From Paramecium sonneborni (Eukaryota > Ciliophora > Oligohymenophorea > Peniculida > Parameciidae): 64,000 bases of DNA. How positions within the stretch are numbered: position 1 is the first letter of the stretch; each line of letters opens with the position of its first letter. The stretch covers positions 748,626-812,625 of the forward strand of contig CAJJDN010000008.1 of NCBI GenBank assembly GCA_905182985.1, in the 5' to 3' direction. Below are positions 1 to 15,171 of the stretch, piece by piece. A model generated the notes under the pieces. The model was not told where the DNA came from. It worked only from the letters and a program-made list of their open reading frames with translations, and ran no database searches. The position numbers and the translations under genes were made by a program.

Positions 1-1392
1 ATATAAATGTGTATTTGATTTTAGAATTTGTCGGTGGAGTAAATGATTAGATAATTTTTAGGGTTAATTATATGCAGTCTTGTGGAAATAACCATAAAAG
101 AAATTTGATGAAAAAACTTCAGCTAAGTTTATACTTTAATCATGTCTTGCTTTAGAAAATATCCATTCTAAAAATATAGTGCATAGAGATATTAAACCAG
201 AGAATTTACTTTTAGATGAAAAATAAGATATTAAATTAGCCGATTTTGGATGGTCTAATTTTTTAAAGCCAAATGAAATAAGATAAACATTTTGTGGAAC
301 TTTAGACTATTTAGCTCCAGAAATGTTAGAAAAATCTAGATAACATGATCATTCAGTAGATATATGGGCTATGGGTGTTTTATGTTTTGAATTATTAACT
401 GGTTTAAGTCCATTTGCTCCATAAATTAATATAAATAATTAAACCTTTGTTGAAAAAACTACAAAAGACAATATAATAAATTTAAGATTTTAATTTCCTC
501 CTACATTTCCACCTTTAGCATAAGATCTTATTAAAAAAATATTAGTCAAAGAACCAGGAAAAAGATTTACTTGTTAATAAATTAAAGAACATTAATGGAT
601 TGTTTGTAATCATCAGACATATATTAGAAAATACATAACATGTTAAAATTCCGACTTCTTTGACCGTGTAATAGGAAAAAAAAATTGTTAAAAATCCAGA
701 AATTGAAAATCTATAAAAAGATGGAAAATTGGCCTTTACCAATGATTAAATCTACAGTTTTTCAAGACCTGATTCAGTACTATCAAATTTAATAATTTCA
801 GATTATCGTTAAAGATTTCTTACAAGGAGATAATACTAATAGTAAATTAGTTGAAGCATTGAATAATAAAATGAAAGAAAAAGAGACCAAAATATAAAAT
901 TTAGAATTTGAAAATTAAAAGAAATAGCAAGAAATCAATGAACATCTATCAACTATTGAATTAATGAAGAAATCTGGATAAGCTAACTAAGAACTTTAAT
1001 CTATGTAACATAAACTGAAGTTGTCAGATGAAAGATATGCATTCATGAAAGCATAATATGAATAATAATTATAAAAGAATATAGAATTAGAAAAAAAAGT
1101 TAGAGAACTTGAATCTTAAGTATCTTTTTTGTTATTTATTTAATAGAGTAATTAAATTGAATAAATGAAAGTCAAAATGAATAAATATAAAGAAGAGGCA
1201 GAATCATTTAAAGCAAGAGCAAAAAAAGCTGAGGAATAAGTCTAATAAATGATTATCTCAGGAATCAACGAAAAGGTTTTATTTTCTTATCATTATTAGG
1301 AATTCCAAGAATAACCTAAATAATAAGAGTAAGCATCTAACGTTGATGATCTCTTAAAGAAATTATAAAACAAATATGATCCGAAATCATGA
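1..1392 (+). CDS. Aurora-like Ser/Thr kinase with C-terminal coiled coil (5' truncated)
   Basis: The window opens inside the kinase N-lobe (VYLILEFVGG), so the start is missing. Visible in order: [12 protein letters not shown] catalytic loop, LADFGWSNF Mg-binding loop, and an Aurora-type activation segment (RQTFCGTLDYLAPEML). The domain ends near HQWIV. A Gln/Lys/Glu-rich coiled coil of about 200 residues follows and ends at TGA 1390-1392. Introns: 39-61 (23 nt), one of 22 nt starting in the codon after HQWIV, one of 25 nt near 780, and one of 27 nt near 1120. DFGWS and CGTLDYL are typical of the Aurora family, but Auroras normally extend at the N-terminus, so the C-terminal coiled coil is unusual. 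The missing 5' end can be seen in the paralogue at 26313-27234. A spindle or cell-division role is inferred from family only. Confidence 0.85.
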
Positions 1393-1489
1393 ATTATTAG
1401 ATAAATCATTATTCAACATAATTGATCAATTTTTATTTTTTCATCCCAATTTTTTTCTTTAATTATTGAAAATCTTATTACATTATAAT

Positions 1490-2416
1490 ATAAATTATCA
1501 TCATCAACAAATATGAAATTGAATTGAAAAAGGAATTTGTACACAAATTTCATCTGTATTGCCAGAATTAGATTTTGAATCAAACAGATAAAATTTTAAA
1601 AGATAATGAGAGAATCTTATAGAACTTGATGAAACAGATTAAAATCGATTAATAAGATTTAAATGATTAATTAGAAATTATATTATGAGGACTTAATTCT
1701 TAATTATTTATCAAATTTGAGTATTATTTTTATTTATTTATAATAATAATAAATCTACAAACAATATTACTAAATATTTAAATCAATTCTAATAACAATA
1801 TTATTTCTGAAGAAATAGATTATTTCTTATTGTTCAATCAGAAGATTAATTTTTAAGCTGTCTCCTAAAAACATCTACTATAAAAATGATGTAAATAATT
1901 GAAATAGTCACCTTAAAAATTTAAAATTTAACGTTATTTCTCTTGAAAATTAAATGATATTAAATAAAGGATAAATAATTTTAGCAATTACGAAAGTATC
2001 TTATAAAATAGCTCAAGATAACTAAAATTCTGAAAGAATTACATCATTAACTATAGGTAAATAAAATTATACGTTCAATTTTCCAATTAAAAAATTAGTT
2101 ATGTAATGCTTCAGTATATAAAATAATTTTTAAGTTTGATTCAGTTTTGAAGTTTAATTAATAACTTATTAAAATAAGAAAAATTCTAATTCATAGATTT
2201 ACACAAAAAATAACAATTGATATTTTTAGTTTAAGCAATCCTTTTGCTGAAATTACAAATGTTTTTCATAATAAAAGGTTTAAACTAGTAGAAAGAATAA
2301 ATAACAGATAAGAGAATAAGATATTTTTATTTTTTTTTATTCTTCTCATTTATAAATAATAAATAAATAATATATATTAGAAGAAATTAAATTCGTAAAT
2401 TTATTCATAAAATTGA
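1490..2416 (+). pseudogene. Decayed copy of a helix-turn-helix gene
   Basis: The first part matches the end of the helix-turn-helix exon at 25651-25825 (YKLSSST here, YNISSST there) but has lost the upstream helices and carries TGA stops. Downstream are open stretches in alternating frames, such as GICTQISSVLPELDFESN and ending near IDIFSLSNPFAEITNVFHN, interrupted by TGA codons that I could not remove with plausible short introns. Some of the later frame changes can be joined (for example a 31-nt intron near 2119-2149). I treat it as a degenerating gene; a multi-intron functional gene of unknown role is the alternative. Confidence 0.45.
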
Positions 2417-2643
2417 TATGAATATTTTTATAAAATTAGTTGTATTTCTAATAGATAATTCTTGATTTGAATTTTCAATATGTATAATTCATTTTAAAAT
2501 TCATAATAACTTTATTTGAATAAAATTCATACAATATTTTGTTATATTTTTGTTAGTTTATTTATAGAAATAGTGAATTAAAATGAATAGTTTTTATTTA
2601 ATTTGATTCATATATTATTTTATTAAATTAATAAAAAAGTTAA

Positions 2644-3962
2644 ATGAATTATGATTACATGGGAGCAATAAAAGTGAAGGATGGAGTATTTTTAGGGGAT
2701 TAATTTGCATCTTAAGTATATATTTAGGATTTAATTAGGATCTGGAATTTATTGTTACAAATAAAGTATCAAGGATAATGAATTGTGCATCAAAATCTAT
2801 ACCAAATCATTGGGAATCAATAGGAATAGTTTATATGTCTTATCCATGGGCAGATAATGACCAATAAGTAATTTTTAAAATTATTTAGATAATTTTTTAA
2901 TCAGATGAAAGTATAAATGCTGCAATAAAATTTATTGATGATGCTTTGATTAATGGGGAGAGCATTATTGTTCTTTCTGCAAAAGGACACAATAGATCAG
3001 TGGCAGTTTTATGTGTTTATTTAATGAAGAAATATAGATGGACTCTTTATAAAACATTATAATATATGCATAATAGAAGACCAGATTTAGAAATAAAAGC
3101 ACATTTTTTTAATTAATTACAATCAATAGAAAATCGATTGTAAAAGTTAGGGTTTGGAGCAAAAACTTTTAATTGGGATGAAATATATATTGAAGGAGAT
3201 AATGATGAAATAATATTGAGGAATACTTATTTAAATTCTTAGACTTAAGGAGTAGCAGAATTCAAGGACAATAGTACCAAGCAAAAAGAATTCAAGTTTT
3301 TTTAAAAATTTAATTAGATTAAAATTCGCAGATAAAATAACTTTGTATATACCTCCATATGATAAAATAATATTCTCAAAAAGTAAAGTAACTTAAAAAG
3401 TTTTTAAACCTATAATTAAAGAATCTGGATCCTCAAAATAAATTGATCAAACATTTTAGTTTCCATAGTAATAACAATAACAATAATAAAAACTAAATTA
3501 CGAATAGAGTACATAAATTTAAGATAAATTTAATCAAAAACAAAAATAAACTGATCAAATAAAATAAAACCCTTTGTAAATATCTCCAATTTAACCTTAA
3601 AGACCATAATCTGTATAATAAAATTGTAAATTCATTCAAATAATTTAGAATAAACTAAAATATTGTCAAATAATTTCATGGATTCAAGAGATTAATTTTT
3701 GCCAAAATCTCAATAACAAAATTAATTAGCAATTACTGGAACACGTCGTCCATAAACAGCTCCAAATTAGTTAAAAGCTCCTAGAGTTTAAACGACTCCA
3801 TATAAAGGAAATTAAAGTTCAGGTTATAGATATGAATCAGGTCTATAACCTAATTCTTAATTTAAACCTATGAAATAAAGAGCATAATCTCCAAAGGCAG
3901 TTTATAATGTTCCAAATCCATATATTCAAAGAGAGTTCAAAGCAAAAACATGGAAAAAATGA
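2644..3962 (+). CDS. Dual-specificity-phosphatase-like protein lacking the catalytic Cys
   Basis: The start MNYDYMGAIKVKDGVFLGD is typical of a dual-specificity phosphatase (GVFLGD). The fold continues with IVTNKVSRIMNCA and VYMSYPWADND. The signature loop, normally HC-x5-R-S, reads LSAKGHNRSVAVLCVYLM: His is Leu and the nucleophilic Cys is Ser, while the Gly and the phosphate-binding Arg-Ser remain. The C-terminal half is a Gln/Pro-rich low-complexity tail (Q run near 3470, then TGTRRPQTAPNQ). Four introns of 21-23 nt restore one frame to TGA at 3960-3962. It is probably a catalytically dead, phospho-binding STYX-like protein. A second copy of the first ~440 nt lies inverted at 22567-23008, and a broken start at 21806-21961. 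Confidence 0.8.
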
Positions 3963-4080
3963 GTTTTCTATTTTCATCTTTTTAATTATTTAAATTTATT
4001 TTCAATATTCATACTTATTAAATACCTTATTGAATAGGTTAGCTAGATTTAGAATATAAATAATTTATTAAAATAAAATT

Positions 4081-5092
4081 ATGAATCTATCAAAATTTTA
4101 CTCTCATAATAAACAATTAAATCGAATCAGGAAAAAGTAAAAATCTCCAAAAACTATTAATATGGATACACCTCCAATAAAGAGATCGGTTACTTATAAT
4201 AGTGATACAGATTTAATTTATAAGATTGTTAATAATGAAAATTTACTTGATTTAATTGGTTAAATATAAAAGCAAAAATAAGATCATTATGCCAATATTG
4301 AAACTAATTAAAATTTGACTTTACCTCAGATTTAAAATTAATCGGATAGATAGCATATTGTAATATAGAGAAATTAAAAAAAAAAATAAGATAAAGAATA
4401 TATTCCATTTACATATCCTCTAAATCCTAAAAAAGTAGCTTATTATTAAGAAAATAATTTATATGGTAAATTCATAGAACCAACTGAATATAAAAAAATC
4501 AACTATGAATCCATAAAAACTATGTAGAAATTTATAATATTTTAGCGAAACTGCAATATCTGAATAATTAGCCAGTGAAAGTAGATTAAAAAGATCTATG
4601 ACAGAACGAAAGGAAGAAACACATAAAAATAAATTTAAATTAATTTAGTAATCAGCCAAAGATAATTTAGAAAATGAGAAAATGATAAAAAATTATACTT
4701 TTTCAAAAGTAGACTAAGAAAATTTAGAATCTCTGTATAGTAAACAAGCAAAAATGAATAAAATAATTTAAAATGCATTAAAAATTAAATCTCAATCAAG
4801 AGATCCAGCTAATGCTTCAAAATCTGTTTTGTCAGAAAGAATACAATTATAATTATAGTTAAAAAAATAATACGAATTATCTTTAGATTTAGTTTTCTAA
4901 GGATATCTAGTCTATGATGATAAATAGTTTGAAAAAAAATAAGCAAATTGGTCATCTTTATTGCAAAGATTAAGTTAAAAACAATATTCCAATAGAAATG
5001 TGAAATAAAGTTAAATCCATTAGAGGAAATAACTCTTTGTAAATAAAACTCAAGATATATAAGATAAATGTTCAGAAATATTATAAGAATGA
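4081..5092 (+). CDS. Unrecognised Lys/Gln-rich protein
   Basis: It starts MNLSKFYSHNKQ and reads to TGA 5090-5092, with one 22-nt intron near 4524. The protein is about 330 residues, basic and largely helical, with long Lys/Gln/Glu/Asn stretches and no membrane segment or catalytic motif that I can see. The only non-repetitive parts are IPFTYPLNPKKVAYYQENN and SLDLVFQGYLVYDD. Charged helical proteins of this kind are common in ciliate cytoskeleton, but no function is claimed. Confidence 0.7.
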
Positions 5093-5164
5093 AATATAAC
5101 TAAATATATTAATACTATTTTTAAAATTATTTATAAATCATATTAGAATGTATTAATTAACATA

Positions 5165-5236
5165 AGCAGGGTGGCGAAGTGGAATCGCGTTGGGCTCATA
5201 ACTCAAAGGTCGGTGGATCGAAACCACTCTCTGCTA
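5165..5236 (+). tRNA. Initiator tRNA-Met (CAT)
   Basis: A complete cloverleaf without intron. The acceptor stem AGCAGGG pairs with CTCTGCT, the D stem is GCGA/TCGC, the anticodon stem TTGGG/CTCAA encloses loop CTCATAA (anticodon CAT), and the T stem is GGTGG/CCACT. It has eukaryotic initiator hallmarks: an A1-T72 closing pair and a T loop reading ATCGAAA instead of TTCRA. A T-run just downstream (from 5238) fits a Pol III terminator. Confidence 0.93.
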
Positions 5237-5399
5237 TATTTTTTATTTTAATTATTTCAATTCTTAATAAGAAGTAATAGAAACATAAATTCTTTAATAA
5301 TTTTATTTTAATATTTTTTTAATCAATTTTTAATTGATATCCAAATAAATAATTCTTCATTTTATTATCAATACATAATAATTGATTATTAATTGACAA

Positions 5400-7600
5400 A
5401 CAAAGATATGGATAATAAACTTGTTAAATTTTAAATATTAATTGCTATTATTCTAAATCTCAAATCTTTGGTTGAAAGTTGATAAAATTAGATTAGAATG
5501 ATTAGAGAAATAAACATTCCACACAAATCATGTATACATTATGAATACTTATATGGGCTACAAATTCAGTTAATTTTATTGCTTTTAAAGTCCATCTATT
5601 CTTCCTGTTATTTTCAATTTTTAATCTTTTAAGAATTCAATCAAATGAAACAATAATAAGTTAATTATTAGGAGCAGAATTAGACAATTGGAAGAAATAG
5701 CAATCTCTTTTTAAAGCTTCTATAATGTTTTAAAAATTAGTAATAACTCAGATTTGGTTTATCCAAATGAGTATTTAATAATCTAAACTAATTGATAACA
5801 ATTGCAAATATTAAGGTACAAATTATTTTTGTATGATATTTAAATCTAAATACAGATTATTTTATATCATTAAAACTCAAAATTCTAAAATATAATCCTT
5901 TGATCTATAAATTTCTATGTATAAAAAATGAGTAATCAAAGTTATAGCATATCTGTTCTATTTCTGTATTTGTAAAAGTGTCACAAATTTTTAAGTTTAC
6001 CTTCGCTACCTATTGTTATGACTTTACTACAATCAGAACTTGTCACGACTGAATATATGCAAAATCATCATTGATAAGTATATCACATAAGTCGATTTAA
6101 ATAATAATTTATTATAATCTAGAATTTTGTTCGTCCTTTATACTTGATATATAATATACTTTTGCTTTTATGTCTAATAAAAGTTCAAAGGTTGATTTTA
6201 TCTAATATCCAGTTTAACTCGATTTAGTGTAAAATATAATTCATTATTTTTATCAAATTTTAAGGATTAATATCCTCTTTTTTATGATCAAATATTATCT
6301 TTTATTAAATTTCTATGATTTTTAATTCTATTTATATTCCAATTTTAAAATCACTTTGGTCACATTTGACTTTTGTTAATTTTTTGCATATCCTAATATT
6401 TCCAAAGATAATCGAGAGGGTATTAAGAGAATCTCGCCTAAACTACTTTTTCATTGCACATTTTTCTGAAATGTATCCATTTATATTTCATTATAATTTT
6501 TCAGACATTTCATATCTTTTAATCTTCATTTTAAAGAATTAGTCATAAACTAATAAATAATAAATAGAATTTTCAAATCAATTATTATTATTAAAAGTTT
6601 ATTTGAGTTGTTAAAAATTATGATAATGTTTTAAGTATATTATTTATTATTTCTAAACTTATAAATTTCAAATATCTTTTAATTTATTATGAACTCAATC
6701 TGATTAATTCCAAATACTAATAGATCGTCTTTTCAAGACGTATATTGTTTTTTCATCCGCAGAAACTTTAAATCCTTTTGGGTTTTTTATAAAAATTACT
6801 CGAATTATTTTTCTACTTTTGAAAGATAAGATTTCTAAAGAACAGTCATTTAATAAATAAATTTTCATTAGTTATTGGCCAACAGATTAACAAAGTTATT
6901 ATTATTAATAAGACTTTTTAAATAATAACTTACATCTTTGTATGTTAAAAACTTTAAGTTCATTTGAACTTGATAAAATTAATATTTAATTTATTATTTA
7001 GCATCTATTCATTATACTATGCCCAAATGATATTTTCTTCTAGATTTTATTGGTTTTAAGAGAATAAAATTTGCCTGTTTATATGATATGTTGTTCAACT
7101 CCAAATAAAAAATCCTGCGTGTAGAATGAACACATTTTGGGTTTATCTTGACATCTAAACGAATTTTATAATGTATTATTAAAAAAGTTATGAACAAAAA
7201 ATTTATTTTTTTCGCAAAAACAAACCAAATTTTAATTTCTATGAAATGATGGGATTGTTAATGGATTAATTTATGATTTAAATACCAAAGACTTAAAATT
7301 TGTAAAATCTTGTTGCATTTCAAAGATTTTTAGTTTACAATACTCTTCCACTAATAGAAGGTAAGATTTATGGGTACAAATAGTTGAAATAAGAAAATTC
7401 ATTTTAATAGTTGTCTTTTTAAATTCTTTATCTTTAATTTCAATGGTAATTATTTTATTTTATGTAACACAAATTAATTAAGATTCATCCTAAGTTAAAC
7501 TCATTTCAAAGAGAATAATCTTTTTACTAAATTTTATAGGTTTCTTTTAGGTATAAATGTTTTAGATCTATTATTGATTCATTTATAAATATTTAGAATT
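5400..7600 (-). pseudogene. Relic of a WD-repeat protein gene
   Basis: No long frame survives, but the minus strand carries isolated blade-like fragments in different frames. One near 6710-6790 reads VSADEKTIYVLKRRSISIWN. One near 5975-6060 reads SVVTSSDCSKVITIGSEGK and breaks by a frameshift just before the expected terminal W-D. Between them are TGA stops and AT-rich sequence without clear coding character. I infer a decayed beta-propeller gene lying downstream of the DHHC gene on the same strand. Exact limits cannot be set. Confidence 0.4.
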
Positions 7601-7628
7601 AAAAATAATTATTAAAAAACAGAATAAT

Positions 7629-8513
7629 TCAATCATTTATTTCAAAAATTTTGTAGAGAGGATAGTCTTTGTCCTTTTAATCTAAATAATAGTCAAGAAG
7701 TTCTTTCCCTGCTGTCACTTTAGGGTATGTAAGTTCTAAGTAATTTAAATTAAATTTATTTGGTAAGGGTAAGATCCAGAGTAATATGTTTTTGCTAAGT
7801 AGTCTTGTTAGTTTGCTTTTAAAATCTTTATAATACATATATCTTTCCCCTTTTTATCCATGATATGTTGTCAAATCAGGTAATTATACAAATTTATCTT
7901 TCAATAATATATTACTTATTTTATAGCCTACAAAAGATATTAGTAATTAAATTAATATTAATATGAAGTCAAAAGATAAGAAATTATAAATGAATGACCA
8001 TTATAAATTTATATACCCTTATTAATTAAATTGATAAATCATAGAAAGGAGCTTATATACGCTTGTGATTCCATGAATTAAAGTGATTATTGAAAAGTAT
8101 ATTAAAAATTAGCAAAAATATTTTAAATTTTTGTAACCAACGCAACAATTAAACCAAACACAATGATGATCTCTGTAATGAATACATTTATTACAAGTTT
8201 AGCAATGATGAGTTTTTGGAGGTTTCCAATTCATATTGCATTTTTTACATTTATTTTGTAATTATATCTCATTTTCAATTATGAAATTGGATGGTAAATT
8301 ATTATTTTAAATGATTTCAATAGGTGTTTGTTTCAATTTAATAGGGCCAGGTTCTGTATTAACAATTTAATAATGTGACAACATAAGTAAGAGTTAGATA
8401 ATTAAAAAAGCTATTAATAGTGACTATCCATAGTAGTGATAGAAAAAAAAGTATGTGGAGGTTGCATAAAATAGGAATAAAATTTGTTTGTATGACAATT
8501 TTTCTAAATTCAT
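7629..8513 (-). CDS. DHHC-type protein S-acyltransferase
   Basis: One intron-free frame of about 294 residues from MNLEKLSYKQILFLF to TGA at 7629-7631. Two hydrophobic segments come first, then the Cys-rich domain: CKKCNMNWKPPKTHHC, CNKCIHYRDHHC, and VWFNCCVGYKN. The DHHC tetrad and the following N-C-x-G are complete. Two further membrane segments follow, giving the four-TM topology of protein palmitoyltransferases, which transfer acyl groups to substrate Cys at Golgi, ER or plasma membrane. The start chosen is the ATG before the first TM; the frame is open further upstream, so a longer N-terminus is possible. Confidence 0.88.
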
Positions 8514-8810
8514 AGGAATAATATTATTTATTTGAATTTAAAAAAATAAAGCGCTTAAAAAGGAATGAATAAAAAGAGAAAAAAATCATTAAACTAATTT
8601 CAAGAAAGGTAGGAATCCTTAACTATTTTAATGAATAATATCTTCTGTACTAATATAATATTGACTGTTTAAATAGATAGTATATTTTATTTTATTTTTT
8701 GTAATTATTTTTCAATGTATTGATTTTTAGTATATCTCATTTCAATATAATCTATTTAGAAATTAATAAATTCATAATAAATTACAATTTTTATGATTGA
8801 TCATAATAAA

Positions 8811-12187
<3,377 letters not shown>

Positions 12188-12908
12188 TAAATAAATTATT
12201 TAAATACGACATTATATTAAATTTTAATGTTATTATAAATTATTTTAGACATTTCAACTCATCCGCTAATAATACATTTTAATATATATATATTTCATTA
12301 CAATTCATTTATAAAATAATTTTTTAACACAATCAAATTTTTATCCACAAATACTTTATTAAAACTCTTTCCTTTGCATTCTTTTTCAAATCTTTAGCTT
12401 CATTTTACTTTGATAAATCTAAAATTAATTCATTTTACATTATTTTTATGCTAAATTAATTTTATTCAAATCTACAAAAATCTTACCTATTCCATTTTAT
12501 TTATTTTATTCTTTATATTTTACATTTCGATTTTTACTATTTTTAACCTAAATAACATTTTTATCTTTAACTTAAATTTTTAATTATCAATTACATCAAA
12601 AAATTTTAGTTCAAATTTCCAATTAAGAAAGACTATCTTCAAAGAATAAAAATAATAACTAAAACTTGATCACAAGAAATAAAAATAATATAGTTGATCC
12701 AATATTTCTTATTTAAAAATATTGAATTATAAATTATTTCTCTATTACAGTAAAATTAATTTAATAATAAAGGTAATTCTCTCTGAATTTATTTCATATA
12801 ACATTACCTTAAGAACAAGAATCATTTAAATAGAGATAAGATGTAAATAATCCTATAAAATATTTGAGTAATAAACTTTTAATATATATTAGTAAGTTAA
12901 TCAAATAA
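12188..12908. other. Intergenic, AT-rich, upstream of the kinase
   Basis: No supported gene. It is the shared 5' side of the kinase and the 3' side of the small gene at 12909-13142. The undecamer AAATACGACAT occurs twice close to the kinase start (around 12160-12220), which could be a regulatory element or chance. Nothing else stands out. Confidence 0.5.
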
Positions 12909-13142
12909 TCACAATTCTTTCCTACTTTATTTTTTAGTATTAAGGTCTTCAATAAGCGAATCACATGAATCTTTAGGTGTTTCATACTAATCATCAGGAG
13001 TCTCATATAATTCAAGATTCTTAATTCCTGAAAACCTTTTTGTATTTATTTAAGCAAGAGGCGATTCATTGTCAAGTTAAGAAATTATGGCATCAAAATC
13101 AAACTTTGTTTTAACTTTAAGACTTTCAAATTTTCGATTCAT
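12909..13142 (-). CDS. Small acidic hypothetical protein
   Basis: A 77-codon frame, MNRKFESLKVKTKFDFDAI to SRKEL-TGA (12909-12911), with no intron. Composition is protein-like (balanced Asp, Glu, Ser, Pro, Lys), with a twin motif YETPDDQYETPKDS that could be a phosphorylation patch. No known domain is recognised. Because only TGA stops translation, a frame this short can arise by chance; composition and a clean start argue for a real gene. Confidence 0.5.
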
Positions 13143-13517
13143 TCTATGTATAATATAAAAATATTTTTAAAATAATTATTCTAATTTTTGCAAATTACTT
13201 TACCTTTTTATAATAAATTTTATTTTAGATTATGTCATCTTATTTGTCATAAAATAACTTTTACTAAAAGAATTAAATTAGTTTTATCAGATTTTATAGG
13301 GATAAATTTGTGGAATAATTAATAATTATATTATAAAAATTTAATATAATTATTAAATGAGTAAGAAAAATAATATATAATCTAAATATTTTTGATAAAA
13401 TAATAATTTAAAGAATGATACAGAAATACAGAATTTTTAATTTAAATTATATTTCAATAGCTTTATCAAGTATTTATAGTTTATAGAGTATTTAAAATAA
13501 ATATAATACAAAATTTT
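13143..13517. other. Intergenic, no feature seen
   Basis: AT-rich spacer between the small gene and the 3' end of the CK1-like kinase, with no consistent frame in either direction. Confidence 0.5.
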
Positions 13518-15046
13518 TCATTATTTTGATAGATGTTCTTTAAAATGTACATTAATAATTCCTACTTTCCTCACATTAGCTTAGATTCCAACATCATCAT
13601 TTAATTGATTGTCATAATCATCGAAATCATCAAAATTAAAAATTTATTTTTTTTATTTATTTTAATCTTCATTAAAGCTTTTACCTCTATCTTCCAAATC
13701 TCTAAATTCACCATTTTAAAATAATTATCCTTACAATCTTTGACCAATAGGTTATTTAATTAATGAAGATTCTCTAGAAAGAGACTTTTTAGAGTTTTAT
13801 CTAGATCTTTGATAGCGACTATCTTTTAATCGACTATTAATTTTTGATACTACTGATGGAACATAATTTAATACAACAGATGATTATTATGAACTGTATT
13901 ATTCTATAAGTTGAAATGATTTCTTCTTTTCACTTCTTTTTAAATCAGGTATTTTTAAATAATCACCCTATAAATTTGAAATATCAATATCATTAAAAGA
14001 TTATTATTGTTAATCTGATGATTTGGTAGAACTAGTTTAATTATCATTCCAATCAAATTTTCGATCTAAATTGAATCCATTTTAATTAGCAATTTTTTAG
14101 AATAATTAAAATAAGTATTTGTAATCTGGAGTTGTTGAAAATTTCAATTTTTATACATAATCCATATATTTTTAGAATTCATGTGGAATCCCTTTACATA
14201 ATTCTCTCATTTCTATTTCCATCTTTAATTTACCAACAAGTTTTGTTTTTTCTCTATCTGAAGAAGAAGTAATATTTTACCAAGGTAAATGTCCTATAAT
14301 TAAATTTAAAAGGTACCTTTTAATAAGTATATGAATACATATCCAAGACTTTCTAGGTCATCTCTCCTAGATAATTCATAACCTTTATGTGCTGAAATAC
14401 TAGCATAACGAGTTGTTCCCATAAATGGTTTATTTTCTTAAAATTATCTAAATTTTATATATTAATTTATTTACATATGTTAACTATTAACACGATATTT
14501 TTTGGAAATACCATAATCGACTAAATAAACTTATTAAGAATCAGTTCCTCTTCCCATAAGAATATTTTCTGGTTTAATATCTCTATGTATAACACCCCTA
14601 TTATACAAAAATATATAAACCTTTTATGAACTTCTTCTATGATAGTGAGTAATTGTTCAGCTAAATTACAGATTGTTTTTAATGATAGTTTTTTAAATCT
14701 TTTTAAAAAATGTGCCAAGTCTTTTCCAAGTAATTACATAGCCATACAATTTGAATTATATTCATTTCCATACCAAAAGAGTTTAGGAACTCCTTTAAAT
14801 TTATATTAATTAATATATACCGACAACCCCTCGCAATTCTTCAATAATTTATATTTCTCTTTCTAAACTCATTAAATCACTGTTTTCTTTTTCAACTTTA
14901 ATAGCAACATAATCTCTAGTAAATTTATCATGACAAATATAGACAACTCCAAATGATCCTTTTCTCAAAAATTATCAAATACCTTAACTTAATTTTTCTT
15001 TCTGAACAAATCTTCCATAATAAATTCTGGTTTTCTCTTATTGCAT
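13518..15046 (-). CDS. Casein kinase 1-family protein kinase
   Basis: The start [19 protein letters not shown] runs into the glycine loop [14 protein letters not shown], then YVAIKVEKE. The catalytic loop is [15 protein letters not shown] and the Mg loop is LVDYGISKK (D-Y-G, seen in divergent CK1s, instead of D-F-G). CK1 signatures follow: [28 protein letters not shown]. At least three introns of 23-28 nt lie in the N-lobe and before HRD. A Ser/Asn/Gln-rich tail of about 200 residues ends at TGA 13518-13520. Paramecium has a large CK1 family; the paralogue at 53307-54739 shares the same architecture. Confidence 0.88.
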
Positions 15047-15171
15047 AAAAAATTAAAATATATATTAGGCTTAAATATTAAATAAGGTTTTTTTGGTATT
15101 TTTCTTAAAAATGGTAATTGAAGAATAAATTGGGTATTAAATATCATTAAAGTTTAATAATAATAACTTAT

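Noticed and set aside
1..60. Telomere or chromosome end at the window start
   Set aside because: No C3A3/C4A2-type repeats; the sequence is mid-gene coding sequence.
542..742. Open frame on the minus strand, repeated as 24908-25108 on the plus strand
   Set aside because: It lies antisense to the kinase coding sequence; the pair exists because the region is copied in inverted orientation.
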